Source: Branchiostoma floridae (lineage: Eukaryota > Chordata > Leptocardii > Amphioxiformes > Branchiostomatidae). Taken from it: a DNA stretch of 64,000 nucleotides. Shown here in pieces: positions 35,935 to 48,292 of the stretch. The position numbers and the translations under genes are program-made. The notes below the pieces were generated by a model. The model did no database searches and was not told where the DNA came from. It saw only the letters and a list, made by a program, of their open reading frames with translations. The stretch covers positions 4,599,482 to 4,663,481 of the forward strand of contig NC_049996.1 in the NCBI RefSeq assembly GCF_000003815.2, read 5' to 3'. How positions within the stretch are numbered: position 1 is the stretch's first letter; the number at the start of each line of letters is the position of its first letter.

Positions 35935-36560
35935 TTTAGAGCTTGTTGTTGCAGACTTGTTGGAAATTATACAGGGACGACGGCCGCAAAACAATGAAAA
36001 TTAGTATTTCTAAGGAGGAATGGAGAATTTGCATGGAAACGTGGTCTTGTGGGAAACAGTGAGACGGCAAGAGCCACATGCATGAAGGATTAATGTGATT
36101 TATGAAGTGATTTGATGGGATGGTTTGTAAATATGATCTTGCGGTCTTGTCGGAAACAGTGGGACGGCAAGAGTCACAAGCATTTAATAAATGTTTAGTG
36201 TGTTGTATGAATTGATTTGATGGGATGGCTAGGAAATGTGATCTTGTGTTCTTGTCGGAAACAGTGGGACGGCAAGAGCCAATAGTATGAAGGGTTAGTG
36301 TTTGTATAAAAGATTTGATTCGATGGTTTGTAAATATGATCTTGTGTTCTTTTCGGAAACAGTGGGACAGCAAGAGCCACAAGCATGAAGGGTTAGTCTG
36401 GTGTATAAAGTGATTTGATGGGATGGTTTGTAAATTTGATCTTGTGTTATTGTCAGAAACAGTGAGACGGCAAGAGCCTCAAGCATGAAGAGATCAGTTC
36501 AGATCAGAGATCAGTTGTTGCGGACTTGTCGTAAAATACAGGGATGACAGCCTGACAACG
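35935..36560. repeat. ~100-bp tandem repeat, 5 copies
   Basis: GGAAACAGTG(A/G)GACGGCAAGAGCC recurs near 36052, 36152, 36257, 36355 and 36455. The block is bracketed by related GTTGCAGACTTGT / GTTGCGGACTTGT sequences. Confidence 0.92.
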
Positions 36561-37254
36561 ATGGATGATTGTTCTGTTTTATGATGTTATGGTGATTTTG
36601 TATGCGATTTTGAGGTGTAATCGATGACCTGGAATGTTATTAGCTTATTGTTGATAAGGTACCCTTAAGTTGCACAGCATAGTCATAGAATGTAGGTCCT
36701 AGCACCTTTGTATTTTCCTTATTATACATGATGTTTGTACCTGCAATTAGCCCTCGGGCAAGACTTGCAATAAACATTAATCAAATTGTGCGGACTTGAC
36801 GCACAACAATGAATGATGTACACAGGTTCCTTCATATGCCGATATGAAGATCAGCACATTAAGGATAAAGAAATGACGCAGAGACAATGATTCCGTACAC
36901 CAGCTGGGTACGGAAGACGTTTAACGTTATAACGCAGACTGAAGCGATTTCATAACAATGCTACCTTACTTTGTTCTCCATTGTCTCTCCGAAACTTAGA
37001 AATCTGTTGTCTTTACATCCTGTCTTACTAGATAACTGTCTGCTCACACAACACAACATTGGTGACTCCATCTCACTGCGCAGTTCACTTACTCAAACGA
37101 AAAAGAATACTCAATAAGGATAACAATCATGGCAGAACAGTGTATAATAACAACAATAATAAAAAAACTAATTACAAATATTCAAAGGTAGTGTCGGGAT
37201 GCACTGTACAGTTGTGTGTCTCCTTACAAGTATATGACGGCATCAAATCTTACT

Positions 37255-37360
37255 ACAGCTTTCATAAACAATGATTTTACAACACATTACTTGTATGTGG
37301 TTTATTCCATAAACAATGATTGTACAACACATTACTTGTATGTTGTTTATTCCATTTGCA
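37255..37360. repeat. 53-bp tandem duplication
   Basis: TCATAAACAATGATTTTACA... is followed by CCATAAACAATGATTGTACA..., two nearly identical copies including ACACATTACTTGTATGT. Confidence 0.92.
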
Positions 37361-37936
37361 CATCTAGCCCGGATCGACTTGGACCGTGATCGGCGAAAAA
37401 TACCTTTCTTGTATGTTCTTTGATGTACATAATTGAGTACAAATTCCCCTTTCCGGCGCTGCTGGCCACAGGACGGCGAATGCTGGAAGTGCAATTTAAT
37501 CAGACTAGTGTACGTCAGTCCATAACTGCCGTCAGGTTTTCTCTGGTTGTAGCAGCGCAATCGCTTGTCAACACGCAGCTTTGCTCTCGGCCAGGTATTC
37601 TTCTTCGGGCGACGCTCTTCCGGTTGTTTTATCGCTCCCCTCGGTACCGATGTTGCAAGGTGCACGAACGTCGATATAACACACAAAAACAAGACGTCAC
37701 ACCTATTTTCGCCAAAAAGATAAAATTTTGGAATTTTTCAAAGTTGGAATATGACGGTTGTCACCACGAGCGGCGTGCGGCAAACAGACTTGACTATTCA
37801 GTCCATTTATTTAGTACAGATTTTGTTTTTACTTATAAAAACGTGTGAGTTAAGAAAAAACGTGCTAATGTTACTTTTTATTAATTAACCCCTTTTACCA
37901 GACGGTTATTATTGAACCTTTTACTGTTAAAAAAAT

Positions 37937-38189
37937 GGGATAACAACCCCGCTTACCCATTTTTTTGTTGTTTAACAATAGGTATTTCTGGCAACTCTCT
38001 TTAGCATAATAAAGGGATAACATTCCCGCTATCCCTTTTTTTAACAATAGGCATTTCTTTTAGTTTTAAGAAATACCTATTGGAAAAAAAAATGGGATAG
38101 CGGGGGTGTTACCCCTTTATTATGCTAAAGAGGGTTTCACGAAATACCTATTGGTAAAAAAAATGGGTTAGCGGGGGTGTTATCCCATT
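37937..38189. mobile_element. Foldback element, ~250 bp
   Basis: The left arm (TGGGATAACAACCCCGCTTA ... TTTAGCATAATAAAGGGATA) pairs with the right arm (TTACCCCTTTATTATGCTAA ... GGGGGTGTTATCCCA). Each arm also contains a repeated AATAGG(T/C)ATTTCT word. Confidence 0.9.
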
Positions 38190-38432
38190 TTTTTTTGCCA
38201 CCGCAAGACCTGCTTGGAGATGAATAAAGACGCAAGTAAAGTTAATAATGGATAATCAAAGATATGTAAGGTTAAAAACATAGTTAGAATAATAAGTTGA
38301 ATAGATTGAAGGGCTTTGAGTAAGAAAACTCAGTCAAAGGGTTGATAAGGGTTGCTGGTTTTCTCAAGGGTGATTCTTTTGTGCTATCTTACAATTTTGT
38401 TGTATTTTCTTGTCTTTCTTCCGTGCACTTAG

Positions 38433-38675
38433 ACCACTGTTTATAAAGTGCACAAAACAAGAGTTGGACTTTATTTTTCTGTTCATTGTTCTTGGATTCT
38501 ACAACCACCATAATCATGTTGAAGAAGAAAACGCTGCCCTGTATGAGAGGGTGCAGCGGTTAGAGAAAGAAATACAACACCTTCAAGAACACTGCGTTTT
38601 CAAGATCACTCGGGATAACGCTGGTTCCCCAAACGGTCCAAGTCACGATGCCACGCAAGACCAAATAAACAAGAG
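38433..38675 (+). CDS. Candidate exon: hydrophobic segment plus coiled coil
   Basis: 243 nt (81 codons) between a CTTCCGTGCACTTAG acceptor and a GTACGT donor, phase 2 to 2, open throughout. It reads ELDFIFLFIVLGFY (possible membrane helix), then EEENAALYERVQRLEKEIQH, a good heptad coiled coil, then a polar tail. No family is recognised and no partner exons are certain. Splice-site quality and the heptads are the only support. Confidence 0.35.
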
Positions 38676-39293
38676 GTACGTAGAACAAATAAGACATCAC
38701 GAGGTGATAGATAAACACTGCGCTATGTTCTTACATTGAAATTAATATTAATCACATCCAATTTTTCTTTAGGTTTACAAAAATATCCAAATTGCAAACA
38801 TTGCAAATTGATTGTCACTAACATGAAGAGTGCCAATGTTATGGACATTTGAAATAAATGTTTTCACATATTAATATACATACATGTAAATTTCTTAGTG
38901 TATATCTAATGTTATCGATGATTACGTTTTTTTTTCCTTTTTATACTAAGAATACATCATTGCAATTAATTTCAAGCATATCATGCAGCATAATTAGTAT
39001 CATTAAACAATCCAAAGTCCTGCTACACAAATATGCGTATGAAATAGTTTTATTTTTTCACTAGTAATTATCTGATATGATTTCCATGCAGCAGGGCTGA
39101 ACAGTATCCAAATGCCTTGAGATCTGCATGCAGTCGGTTAAAAAGAAATTGTTACCAACGAATTTTTACCAACCAATTGTTACCTGATTAAACCGTTCTT
39201 GCTGAATAGGTGTTAACTGCTCTTATAGGGATGTTGGTGGGTCACTGAATTTGCCCTAATAGAGATATAAATTGCTCATAAAAGTCTAAGCAT

Positions 39294-39467
39294 CAGTAGA
39301 AGCCGCTTAATTGCACGGCCTATTTGTCAGTGAATTTCGTGCAATTGTCCGGCTGGTGCAATAGTGCGAAATTATCTAGCTGGACCGCAATTATTTGGGA
39401 TTTGGGGATTCCGTGCAGTTAACAGAAGTGTGCATTAATCCGTTGTGCAATTAACTGGCTTCTACTG
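39294..39467. mobile_element. MITE, 174 bp (pogo/Tigger-like ends)
   Basis: TIRs CAGTAGAAGCCGCTTAATTG and CAATTAACTGGCTTCTACTG. The CAGT start and repeated GTGCAATT words resemble pogo-type non-autonomous elements; the target-site duplication is unclear. Confidence 0.8.
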
Positions 39468-40800
39468 TACCATGAATATTCGTATTGTTGTTTATGTGGC
39501 CATGAGGAGGGGCAGTAACACCTTTATTGAATAGAAATAATTCTCCCTGTTTGACTACATGCAGATATCGTGGGGAGGACAGTTAGTCACATTTTAGACC
39601 TTGGATAGTATCTCTGCCGCCGATAGATCTGCTTGGAGATAAATTTTAATCTAAGCATCATTTTCACCGGAGGTAGACTATTCCTTAAGGAGATTACATT
39701 TAGGTTTGTAAGACCTCTTGTTTTGTTTTATAATTAAAATATGACCCTTGATTCAAGAAGGCGTTTAAGATAAGTCTTTAGAATCAATAAACTTCGCGTC
39801 ATAACTCTGTTACTAATAATACTCTGGTCACAACATTGTCAGTTACAAGGGAAATTTCGGGAAAAGAACTACAAGTTGTTAAATATCTTGGGTGTTTATC
39901 ATTAAAAAGATGACAGTGTAAGTGTAATTTTTGAAAAAGGTACCAAATCTGAAACTTCACCTCTTACGAGTACTCTTCTTGAAACAGGAGGAGGGAGTGG
40001 AAAAGGGGCCATTAAAGAAGACTGCATCTACTGCAGGAGAAACAGTTAGAAAAAAAATTAGAATATCATAATAGAACTACTCTATTTGGATACCAAAACA
40101 ATTCTAGAAATTATATATATTATATAGATTAGTATTGCATTTGATATACAAAAATATATGACACCAGGTAAACATATTCTGTATTATGATAAACGTTGGG
40201 CATTTATAATAATCTGGAAAAATAAAGAAACTATCTTTTATTTACAGAGGGACAGCTCGCTAAGCAACATGTCGCCGACAAAAAGACTAAAGAATCCAGT
40301 AGTCCGGGTGTATATGACCTGTAAACATCTAGTGATAAAACAATGCATGTTAGTCAATACTTGTTAGTGATATTTTAGTTGTTGCATGACGATTGTATAA
40401 AGCTAACCATGTTAATCTTAATTCAAGCAACATTTCAGACAAAATGAAGGAACCCGTTGTCCTTGTTGTAATAAGCATAAGATTGTTATCACCAGAATCC
40501 ACCACAAAATAATAGGCCTCCATTTTCCCTAACCAATTCCTCAGTATAGACCAAAACTCCCAATGTGAAAAGTAAGTGACTATGCTTATTCACAATCGTG
40601 CATGGTAGCATAATAGACAAACAATAAATTAAAGACTGAAAAAACACCCATAATGATAAATAAAGACTGATAAGAAGGTAAAAACCGAAGATGATTAAAA
40701 GTGTCCCAAGCAGCTGACTTGACAAAGCTGTTCAACTAAATACACAACCTCATGGATGCACACGCTTTAATTGTGCTAAGTAATTGTGGGATCGCGAAAT
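39468..40800. other. No gene established
   Basis: AT-rich. A possible 3' exon follows TTTATTTACAG at 40242-40252 and reads GQLAKQHVADKKTKESSS then GVYDL-stop in one frame. The phase does not match the candidate exon at 38433, so I leave it uncalled. Confidence 0.3.
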
Positions 40801-40804
40801 GTGA

Positions 40805-41100
40805 GATTGCGTGGCGCAATCGGCAGCGCGTTTGGCTAAGACGTCGGCCCTGACTTCGAATTCGGATGCCGCGTCACCTACCTTGTGCCCTTGGGAAAGG
40901 TACTTTACACGACTTTCCTCACTTGACTCGGGTGTAAATGAGTAACTAGCTGCGGCAAGTGGCAGTAGCAGGCCATAATGGCATGTTCGGTCATGACGCA
41001 CCCGCCATACATGAGTCAGGGGTAGGAGGAACCCCTTACATCCTTGGTCGGAAGTCCTCCCAGTAGACGGAAACTCCAAACAACAAACCTTCACCTGCTG
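40805..41100 (-). mobile_element. tRNA-derived SINE
   Basis: On the plus strand a tRNA-like head is visible: A-box-like GTGGCGCAATCGGCAGCGCG and B-box-like CTTCGAATTCGG, then CTTGTGCCCTTGGGAAAGGT, shared with 13325-13510. The orientation by Pol III boxes is plus; the minus label only reflects uncertainty about the 3' tail. The cloverleaf does not close, so it is not a tRNA gene. Confidence 0.7.
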
Positions 41101-41409
41101 GGGTGGTAAGACGTCTTACACGTTGCACGCACGCAGCTCTTGCCCCTGTAGGGCTTAGTGCGCCAGTTGACCATCTAGACGAGAGGGTGGAGAAGGAAGT
41201 GCACAGCCCTCATTCACCTAAAAAAGTCACGTGCGACCCGCCTAACCCACCCTGTCTGCCTACCATCGTCTTCAGAGACAGATTGATGCCACAAAGTACT
41301 GGTGGGCATTTCCTTTTGACCTCCCCGATTTGTCTCGGAAAGTATAAGACCCTTTAAGAACATTTCAATGCATGTTGATCCTAGTTCCAATAATTAATCG
41401 TGATTTCTA

Positions 41410-41540
41410 AACCACGCAGCAACGTCCTCTAGCGATTCGTATGCAAAGTACATGCAAAACCTTCTATTGTTGCTCTTTTCCGACATATCGCTGGAGGGCG
41501 CAACTAAGTGGTCTTCGTTGTGTTACACATCCTCTTGGCT
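41410..41540. repeat. Dispersed repeat, inverted copy of 33755-33880
   Basis: GCAACGTCCTCTAGCGATTC at the left and CATATCGCTGGAGGGCGCAA at the right match the complement of the earlier copy. Confidence 0.7.
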
Positions 41541-44500
41541 TGACTTCGCACTGAAACACAAACAAATATACATTTATTGACCCAGCAACTACAATACACA
41601 TTGGAAATAATTCAAGTCCACCATCATTTGAAATAATATAAAAATTATTTCCATCAGTTGACAACATATAGTTTAATCTACCTGCATATCAATGCCAGCA
41701 GTTAAGGCAGTTCAGTGTGTCGAAATTTAACATATTCCCTGAAAGACAAGATGCTTAGAAATAAAGGGAAAAAGGAGAAATTAATTAATGTTAACACTAA
41801 CGTCGTGAAACAAAGGTTTAATGGTGAAGGATCGATCTATATAAATATTACTAGCCTATCGTTCTCAGTTAAGCAGTTACTACATCACGTTATATTATTT
41901 TGTTTGCTTCTCCGATATCTATGTCAGTGTGAGCGCCAATCCCACACGAACAGGCGGTCACGTGGTCTTTCAGAACTGACAGGAGAACGGCCTGTTAAAC
42001 AAAAACATTTCAAAAAGAGTTACAGCTATTGTAACATTTCCTATTTTCAAATATCCAGAAAACATAATTGTGTACAGACCATTCTGTGACACCTGTCTAT
42101 ATTTCGGCATTTCAAAAAAAATGGTTGTTCATTTGTCTTACCAATCGTTATCCAAAGATGAAAAAAATTACAATCCTCCCAGGGGCTGTAAAAGTATGAA
42201 GACAACAAATATATTGAAACACAGACAGATGCACGCACACGCACATCCAGTCACACCAAAACAATGACTCAATTTTTGATGGAACTACTAGTCCCAAACT
42301 ACTAAGTAGAATGATCCAAACAATCATGACAATTATAGAATTGGATATGATTCAAATTTCACCCCAAAGAGTGGCTTTTCGACTTTATTTTATACAGTTG
42401 ATGAATCCTACCCTTTGGCAGTACTTTAAGGCACTGATAAATGCACGAAAAGATAAAGTTCTCTCGTAGATGAGATAGTCAAACAAGGTCAGAAATGTGA
42501 TTATTTGCTCATCTAGGACATATTACTGCTAAGCAAGTAGCATTACAAGTTGATGAATTGAATGATCACAAGCATTGGTTGGAGGGCTGAATCCTGACAG
42601 GGCTGAATCCTGACAGACCTAAATGAGAAAGCTGAGAGACACTGGCATTTTCGAGCCGAGAGGACAGAGATGTCTTAACTGTCCTTTGTATGTGTGTTGA
42701 AAATTTATTTTGTTTCAAAAGAAAGGCGTTGTTGATTCGGTACTTGTAGGTTGCAGGCGGCAAAATGCAAAAAAAAATAAGAGTGGGCTGTTTTTCAGCA
42801 AAATCGAGCATTCTACATGGGCACATTTTGGAGCGATTTTTAGACTTTCACTCAAAATACAGAAGGAAAAGACTTGTCGGCGAGGACGCTGTTAACGTTG
42901 TTAACCAGCGGGAAGAGTAGGGAGGAGCAGCCGGAGGAAAAAAAGATGGCGTAAACAGCAGAGGCCCGCACCAGCCACCACACAGCCAGGCACGGGTTAC
43001 ACCAGGGCCAACTGAAACAGAGTCTGCCTCTACAGTCACACCAGGCGCTGTAACCTGAAAACAACCTGAACTGACCAGACCACCACACGAATTTCATTTT
43101 CTCACGAGACAGAAGGATGCCAACAACAATCCATCAACAGAAACCCAACTACAGCAGTTCGGGGTAGAAAATATGCTTTGTACATAAATCACACGAGGAC
43201 ATTGACCGACCATGCAGCAGCGACCTCTTGCGATCCATATGCAAAGCGCGTGGATGTTTGTCTGCTCTGAATTCATTATAGGCACAAATTCGCAAAAATG
43301 TTGCATTTAAAATAAATCGCAAACAGGTGGCCTGCAGGGATAAAACAGATATAAAGTGGACCGAATAAAGACCTGTTTTCAGATTTGGAAAGGCTAAAAT
43401 AAAGAATGATTTCTGTGTAGGCCATTTTTCTTTGCTATGACATGTCTTTTTCCCATGAGCAAGTGTTAGTTAATAAGTCATCATCATACCTTTACACATG
43501 AAAAAAGCATGAAATCATACAGTAAATGATGGACCAACAACCATAAATTTATTCTGTTAAATGACATCGTGACAGAAAACAGACCAGCATTCTAACGTTA
43601 CTGTCCCACCGTAAACTGAACACCAAATAAAGCAGGCATATCTTTAACGTATCAAATAGCAAGCTATCGTTAAGTTTTAAAATGATTTCCAATGATAAAA
43701 ATCACAATAAAATCAATAAAAATTCTACACAGCAGTATTGCTACTTTAATGACAAATGAAGTAATTTTTGATATGTAAAGTTAGATGTAGTAGACATACT
43801 TTTTGTTCTCTTAAATACTGTTGTTTCATAGTTTTAAAGTAGTTTGACAATCTATTTCCTACACCATACTTAGCATAGTACAAAAAGAATCTTATACAAA
43901 AACATCAACACTGAATTTTCAATAACCATACAACAGTGTTCCTCAACTAAACCAAATTATATAAATGAACGTAAGAAAAGTAAACAAAAATGTCACTTAT
44001 AAAACAACAGTTAACTTACATGTGTAATAATGCTACACTTGTGGCATTATGCCCTAAACAATATTAGCAACAGTGCTTGATAAAACCGTTCACTTATTAA
44101 ACGGCATAACATACGTAAATACACCAACATTGCACCGTAGCATGATAGCATCGTAAATAATCTAGTTCAGTACACCAGCAATTTATTATTTCGCTTATTA
44201 CGAAGTACTTAATATCGTACTTATGGTAAATATAATTGACAGCGCTAGCAAATTATCGTTGTAAAAACTTTTAGCTAAAAAAATGATGTCGGAGGCTATG
44301 GCTTTTTCAAGGTTGTCTGGTTTCCTTCAGCACTTCTGCTCAAGTTTGCATGGCAGAAGTCTTCCAGCAGTTTAAAATTGTTATCACCTTAAAGTTAGAC
44401 TTTCTTAAGTGTGCTGATTGAGATGGGGTGTATTCTCTTGTACCGGGGGCATATCCCGGTAACTACTGGGAGTTTCGTGTGGATGTCGTCCAAAGATTTC

Positions 44501-44558
44501 TCTTTTCATAAAATATAAAATCGCAATGTTTCGTTAACGTTAATACGATAATTATGGC
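41541..44558. other. Intergenic or 3' flanking DNA, no gene established
   Basis: AT-rich sequence downstream (minus strand) of the kringle stop codon. It contains a short tandem duplication (GGGCTGAATCCTGACAG near 42585-42618) and a half-copy of the CTCF-like repeat at 43208-43245. Minus-strand open frames at 42848-43097 have no splice or family support. Confidence 0.4.
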
Positions 44559-44797
44559 TCAACAATCTGGAATGTCGCATAATTCCCACCGTTCTTTGGG
44601 GTCAGTGGTGTAGCACCAAGGACCACTACTGGAGGATGGATTCCGGCAAAAGTTTTCCTCCAGTCCAGAACTCGGATATTTGGCAGTCGTTTTAGTGTGT
44701 TTGTGCGGAGTCTGACTGTCCCAGCGTTGGCACGTCTTGCCTGACTTGGTCACAGCCTTGTGTCCTCGGTACGATGCTCCGTTTCCCTCCTTGCAAT
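44559..44797 (-). CDS. Kringle domain, terminal exon
   Basis: 239 nt on the minus strand, beginning after an AACCAAAG acceptor in phase 1 and ending with TGA 44559-44561 directly after the last kringle Cys. All six Cys are present: CKEG, KTCQRWDSQTPH, ENFCRNP, GPWCYTTDP, WELC and IPDC, plus YRGHKA. A kringle is an extracellular lysine- or protein-binding fold found in plasminogen, HGF and related proteins. Because the stop follows immediately, the gene product ends with this domain. Upstream on the minus strand are a decayed kringle, PAN copy B and a Cys-rich exon, suggesting a PAN/kringle secreted protein. Confidence 0.93.
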
Positions 44798-45399
44798 CTT
44801 TGGTTGAAACAAAGATGTCAATTAATAGGGTATAGATAGTGAAATATTTGGAAGACAATAACCGTGTAAATCTAAACGAATCTGTTGAATAATGCTGTAT
44901 GCTTAATTCTATTTGGATATTAGATCCTATATAGTAAGCAACTAGTAATTTTTGCTGTCATTTATATGGCCATAATTTCAGTTAAACTAAGGTGGCAAAA
45001 ACATCCAGTTTTGTAGTCGACGTCGTGTATTGATCATGCTTTGTATTGCCTCATGTGGCGTCAAAGTCACAACTGGCCATTAAGCAGTGTTTTGACATTT
45101 TAGCTTAAAAAGTCAAAACATCCAATGTTTCGGCTTCTGGGGGCCTTTGCGTAAGTTTCTTTTTCTTGGGGGGTGGCTGGATTCGAGATTTCAACGGGAA
45201 ACTATGCACAGTGAAAAAGAGTATATTCCGGGAAGCTTGTACAGGCTCTTAGCATGGTAGAAGCTTCCCGGAGGCTAAGGGATATACCAGCAACTAATAG
45301 GAGTCTACTAGGATGCCACTTTTGAACCTTACTATATGAATAATTGCCAACCTGATGACGTTATTCGCGGATATGGAATTGCAATGTTTCATTTAAATG

Positions 45400-45565
45400 T
45401 TCAGTATTGAAATAGCTTGCTGCAGGGTGGTATGCTGCAATGGTCCCACTGCTTGTTGGGGTCAGTTGTGAAACAAAAAGGACCGGTTATGTCACTATGA
45501 TCAATTGGTTCGAAGACTGCAACGGAGGCTAAATTCCTCTGTCGTCTTATTACAACTAAATGGCC
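45400..45565 (-). pseudogene. Decayed kringle exon
   Basis: The minus strand encodes GPFCFTTDPNKQWDHCSIPPC-like sequence (20 residues quoted or fewer: GPFCFTTDPNKQW, HCSIPPC). Further 5', in another frame, it encodes TEEF and L.TN, as in the middle of a kringle. The frames are joined by an indel and stop codons. The first half with the CQ.W motif is unrecognisable. It lies one intron upstream of the intact kringle exon. Confidence 0.75.
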
Positions 45566-45804
45566 TTAAATGCGCTAAGGGGTTGCATTGGGCATATGCC
45601 CATAGGATTGATTTCAATAACAGTTTTGGTACATGTTACTTCAAAATAAAACCAGATATGGAAAACCGGAAACTGGCCAATACCCTGGATACAGTCACTT
45701 ATTCTAACATTACCAGAGACGGGGAACATTCCTACCACTCTGTGAAAACCACAGAACAATCAGCCGTACAATTAGACATGCTAGTAAGGTACTGTAAATG
45801 CATT

Positions 45805-45950
45805 TAAGTTCGCGGGGATTTAATTTCGCGTTAGCGGGATAAAGGACTTTTCGCGTTGGTTTTAAGTTCGCGGTGGCCGGTAGTCTCTTAATGTCATGGA
45901 AAAATGTTCACGGTGGTTTTAAGTTCGCGATGGAGTCGTCACCGCGTCAT
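45805..45950. repeat. TTTAAGTTCGCGG dispersed repeat
   Basis: AAGTTCGCGGGGATTTAATT, TTTTCGCGTTGG, TTTTAAGTTCGCGGTGG and a diverged third copy in tandem. Confidence 0.75.
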
Positions 45951-45991
45951 CGTCATTAATCCACCTCGAACATTTCTGCATTTACAGTACA

Positions 45992-46267
45992 TTCTCCTCC
46001 GCAGGGACATCCAACAGCCAAACTGCCCGTCTGGATGTACCCTGCTCTTTCAACCGTCACCCTTAGTTCTTGACCGACCTGCTTATGAATATTAATGAGG
46101 TTACCCTTATACATGCGGACAGCTTTTGAAAACGGAAAGCCTATTCTCTGATTGGCTGACAGCTGGTTTGGGGGGGGGACGTCCACAGGAACAAAGAGTG
46201 ACGGTTAAAAGAGCAGGGTTCATCCAGACAGGCGGTTTGGCTGTTGGATGTCCCTGCGTAGGAGGAT
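45992..46267. mobile_element. MITE with ~70-bp terminal inverted repeats
   Basis: TTCTCCTCCGCAGGGACATC with CAACAGCCAAACTGCCCGTC at the left matches the complement of GGCGGTTTGGCTGTTGGATG TCCCTGCGTAGGAGGAT at the right; pairing continues to CTGCTCTTT.AACCGTCAC. The centre (~130 bp) has no gene. Confidence 0.93.
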
Positions 46268-46359
46268 GGTAAGGTAATGCTGATGGTTATCTTAAACAGA
46301 CTGAAACCTCAGGCCAAGGCCCCCATAGTGGACGGAGCACCGAAGATCAGATTTCAACT

Positions 46360-47880
46360 CAAGAGTCCTCGATGAGAAGTAACCCCAGCACCAACAAAGT
46401 CTGTACCATGTATTTGTTGACTATGAAAAGGGCCGCGTTCGGCCGGGTTTGGTATGGAGTTTTGTGGGCAGCTATGAAGAGGTACAACATTGTACCAATG
46501 CTGACTAACTGCGTCCAACAGTTGCACGAAACGTCCAGTAGTGCAGTACGTTTTGGTTAGGGCGCAGTAGGAGGACGATATAGATTGGCTGGCAGGAGGG
46601 GACGCAGAACTGGCCTAGTGGAACCATCAGACACTACCTCTAGGAAGCGTCGATGAAGGTTAGACATCCAGGTGATAAGATATGCCAAACAGTAGGAAAC
46701 ATGGCATGTAGGTCAGTGCTGAAAAAGCCAGTTTAGGCCATACCATCTTAATTCATTGGTTCACTGATTCGCTCGCTCCTATTTTTTGGAAAATAAAATA
46801 AAAATAAAAATTACCACTTAGCAAATTTTTACCATTAATGAAACCATTCACCAACTTTCTGGTGTAGCAAATTGGCCTTTATATCACAAGCTCCTTAAAA
46901 TGTGGGTATTATTATTGCAGTTATATATTTCATTCATGACGAATTGGACAAACATAAAAACTGACACTACTTTTGTAATTTTCAACAAACAGGTGCTGTT
47001 ACTGTACAGTAATAGTGTTTTTGTACTTTTTTCAAGCTGAAAACGTTTTGTTCTTTATGTTTTGGATTAGCCATTATCTTTACCCGAACCATTGTACAAT
47101 TTTCATTTTTTTTTTCGCCCTGTCACTCCATAATTTTTATGAAAAAATCCGTGAACCAAGAAATTAAATTGTTGCGGCCTTAATGACAAACAACGAGAAG
47201 TAAATGACTGGAAAGATACTGAAGTAAACCAGAAACAGCTTCAGACAGTGGATCCATTCAAGTACATTGGCTCTATTATTAGAAGGACGTCTCTAAGACA
47301 GAAATTCTATCCCCAGCAGCACAGAATTCAGCAGCCATGGCAAGGCTGAGACACATCCGGAGGGACAGGGACATTAGTATGAAATGTAAGGTACGACTGT
47401 TGCAGGCGCTAGTTGTCTCCATTTTTCTGTATGCATGTGAAACCTGGACGTTGACAGCCTGACTACGACGGAAAATCCTAGCAGTAGAGATGGGATGTTA
47501 CCGAATACTACTAAATCTATCTTATCGTGTTCACATCACCGACACAGAAGTTAGAAACATTATCAAGGAAGCAACTCGAAGACCTTCTTTACCGTCAAGA
47601 GAAAGAGAGCGAAAAAGGTACGGCCACGTGACCAGAGGTAAAAACTTCTCCAGAGTGATCCTATAAGGAACAGTGACAAAGAACAGAAAAAAAGGCAGAC
47701 AGAAAAAGAAATGGGACGACAAGATTAAACAGTGGACTGGCCTGTTTCTTTTTCTTTCTTTTTTTTTGCCAGCGCTCACGATAGGGAGAAATGGAGGGAG
47801 GCAGTGTGCTCAGCAAAGCGCCCTCACGACCACCCACCGGGTGAAGCGGCATGTGGTACTTCAAATGCTAAATTTAGTGA
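46360..47880 (+). pseudogene. RTE-like LINE reverse transcriptase fossil
   Basis: Degenerate RT coding sequence split by a MITE. 46372-46720 encodes FGRVWYGVLWAAMKRYNI and QQLHETSSSAV, the RT region around block A. After the MITE, 47190-47880 encodes QTVDPFKYIGSII, KCKVRLLQALV, FLYACETWTLTA-stop, YRVHITDTEVRNIIKEAT, GRQKKKWDDKIKQWTG. These are the C-terminal phrases of endonuclease-reverse transcriptases common in marine invertebrates. Multiple frameshifts and stops make it inactive. The clade call comes from memory of the tail sequence. Confidence 0.85.
46736..47179. mobile_element. TIR element, MITE family M1 copy 2
   Basis: Second copy of the 18215-18650 element, TIRs GGCCATACCATCTTAATT and its complement, flanked by TTA on both sides. 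It is inserted within the RT fossil, so it is younger than that insertion. Confidence 0.92.
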
Positions 47881-48292
47881 CTCTTAGCTAGTTTCTCCGC
47901 GAAATGTACATTTGTTTGACTCCTTTGCCCTGATAGAGTCCATTCCAAGACACCGTGCGGATATTTGTTGCCATTGTTTGAAATTGATTTTAAAGTTTTG
48001 TAATTACATTGTAAGGACCACCTGACCAATGTGAACACTTTTTTCACGGTCCCCTACATAATTTTTCCCATTGACACCTTCAGCACAAAGGATCCTGTCT
48101 ATATTGCCCACCTGTCCACATAGACCAGACTTTGACGGCCCCTAAGACTAAGAGGTCACCTTGTGCAGTTTGGGCTGTAGCCTATTGTACTCTTGGATAT
48201 AACAGATGTGAGCTGCCGGTACCATGGTAGGACATTTGTTACTTCAGAAATATTCTTAACACTGTTTCAACTTTATAAATATTTCCCTGGTT

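Noticed and set aside
37243-37692. 149-codon minus-strand frame with a basic, signal-peptide-like start
   Set aside because: No recognised domain, its 3' part is a 53-bp tandem duplication, and an overlapping plus-strand frame is equally long.
40805-40890. tRNA gene
   Set aside because: A- and B-box-like sequences are present but the arms do not pair, and the following sequence is shared with another SINE copy; it is a tRNA-derived SINE.
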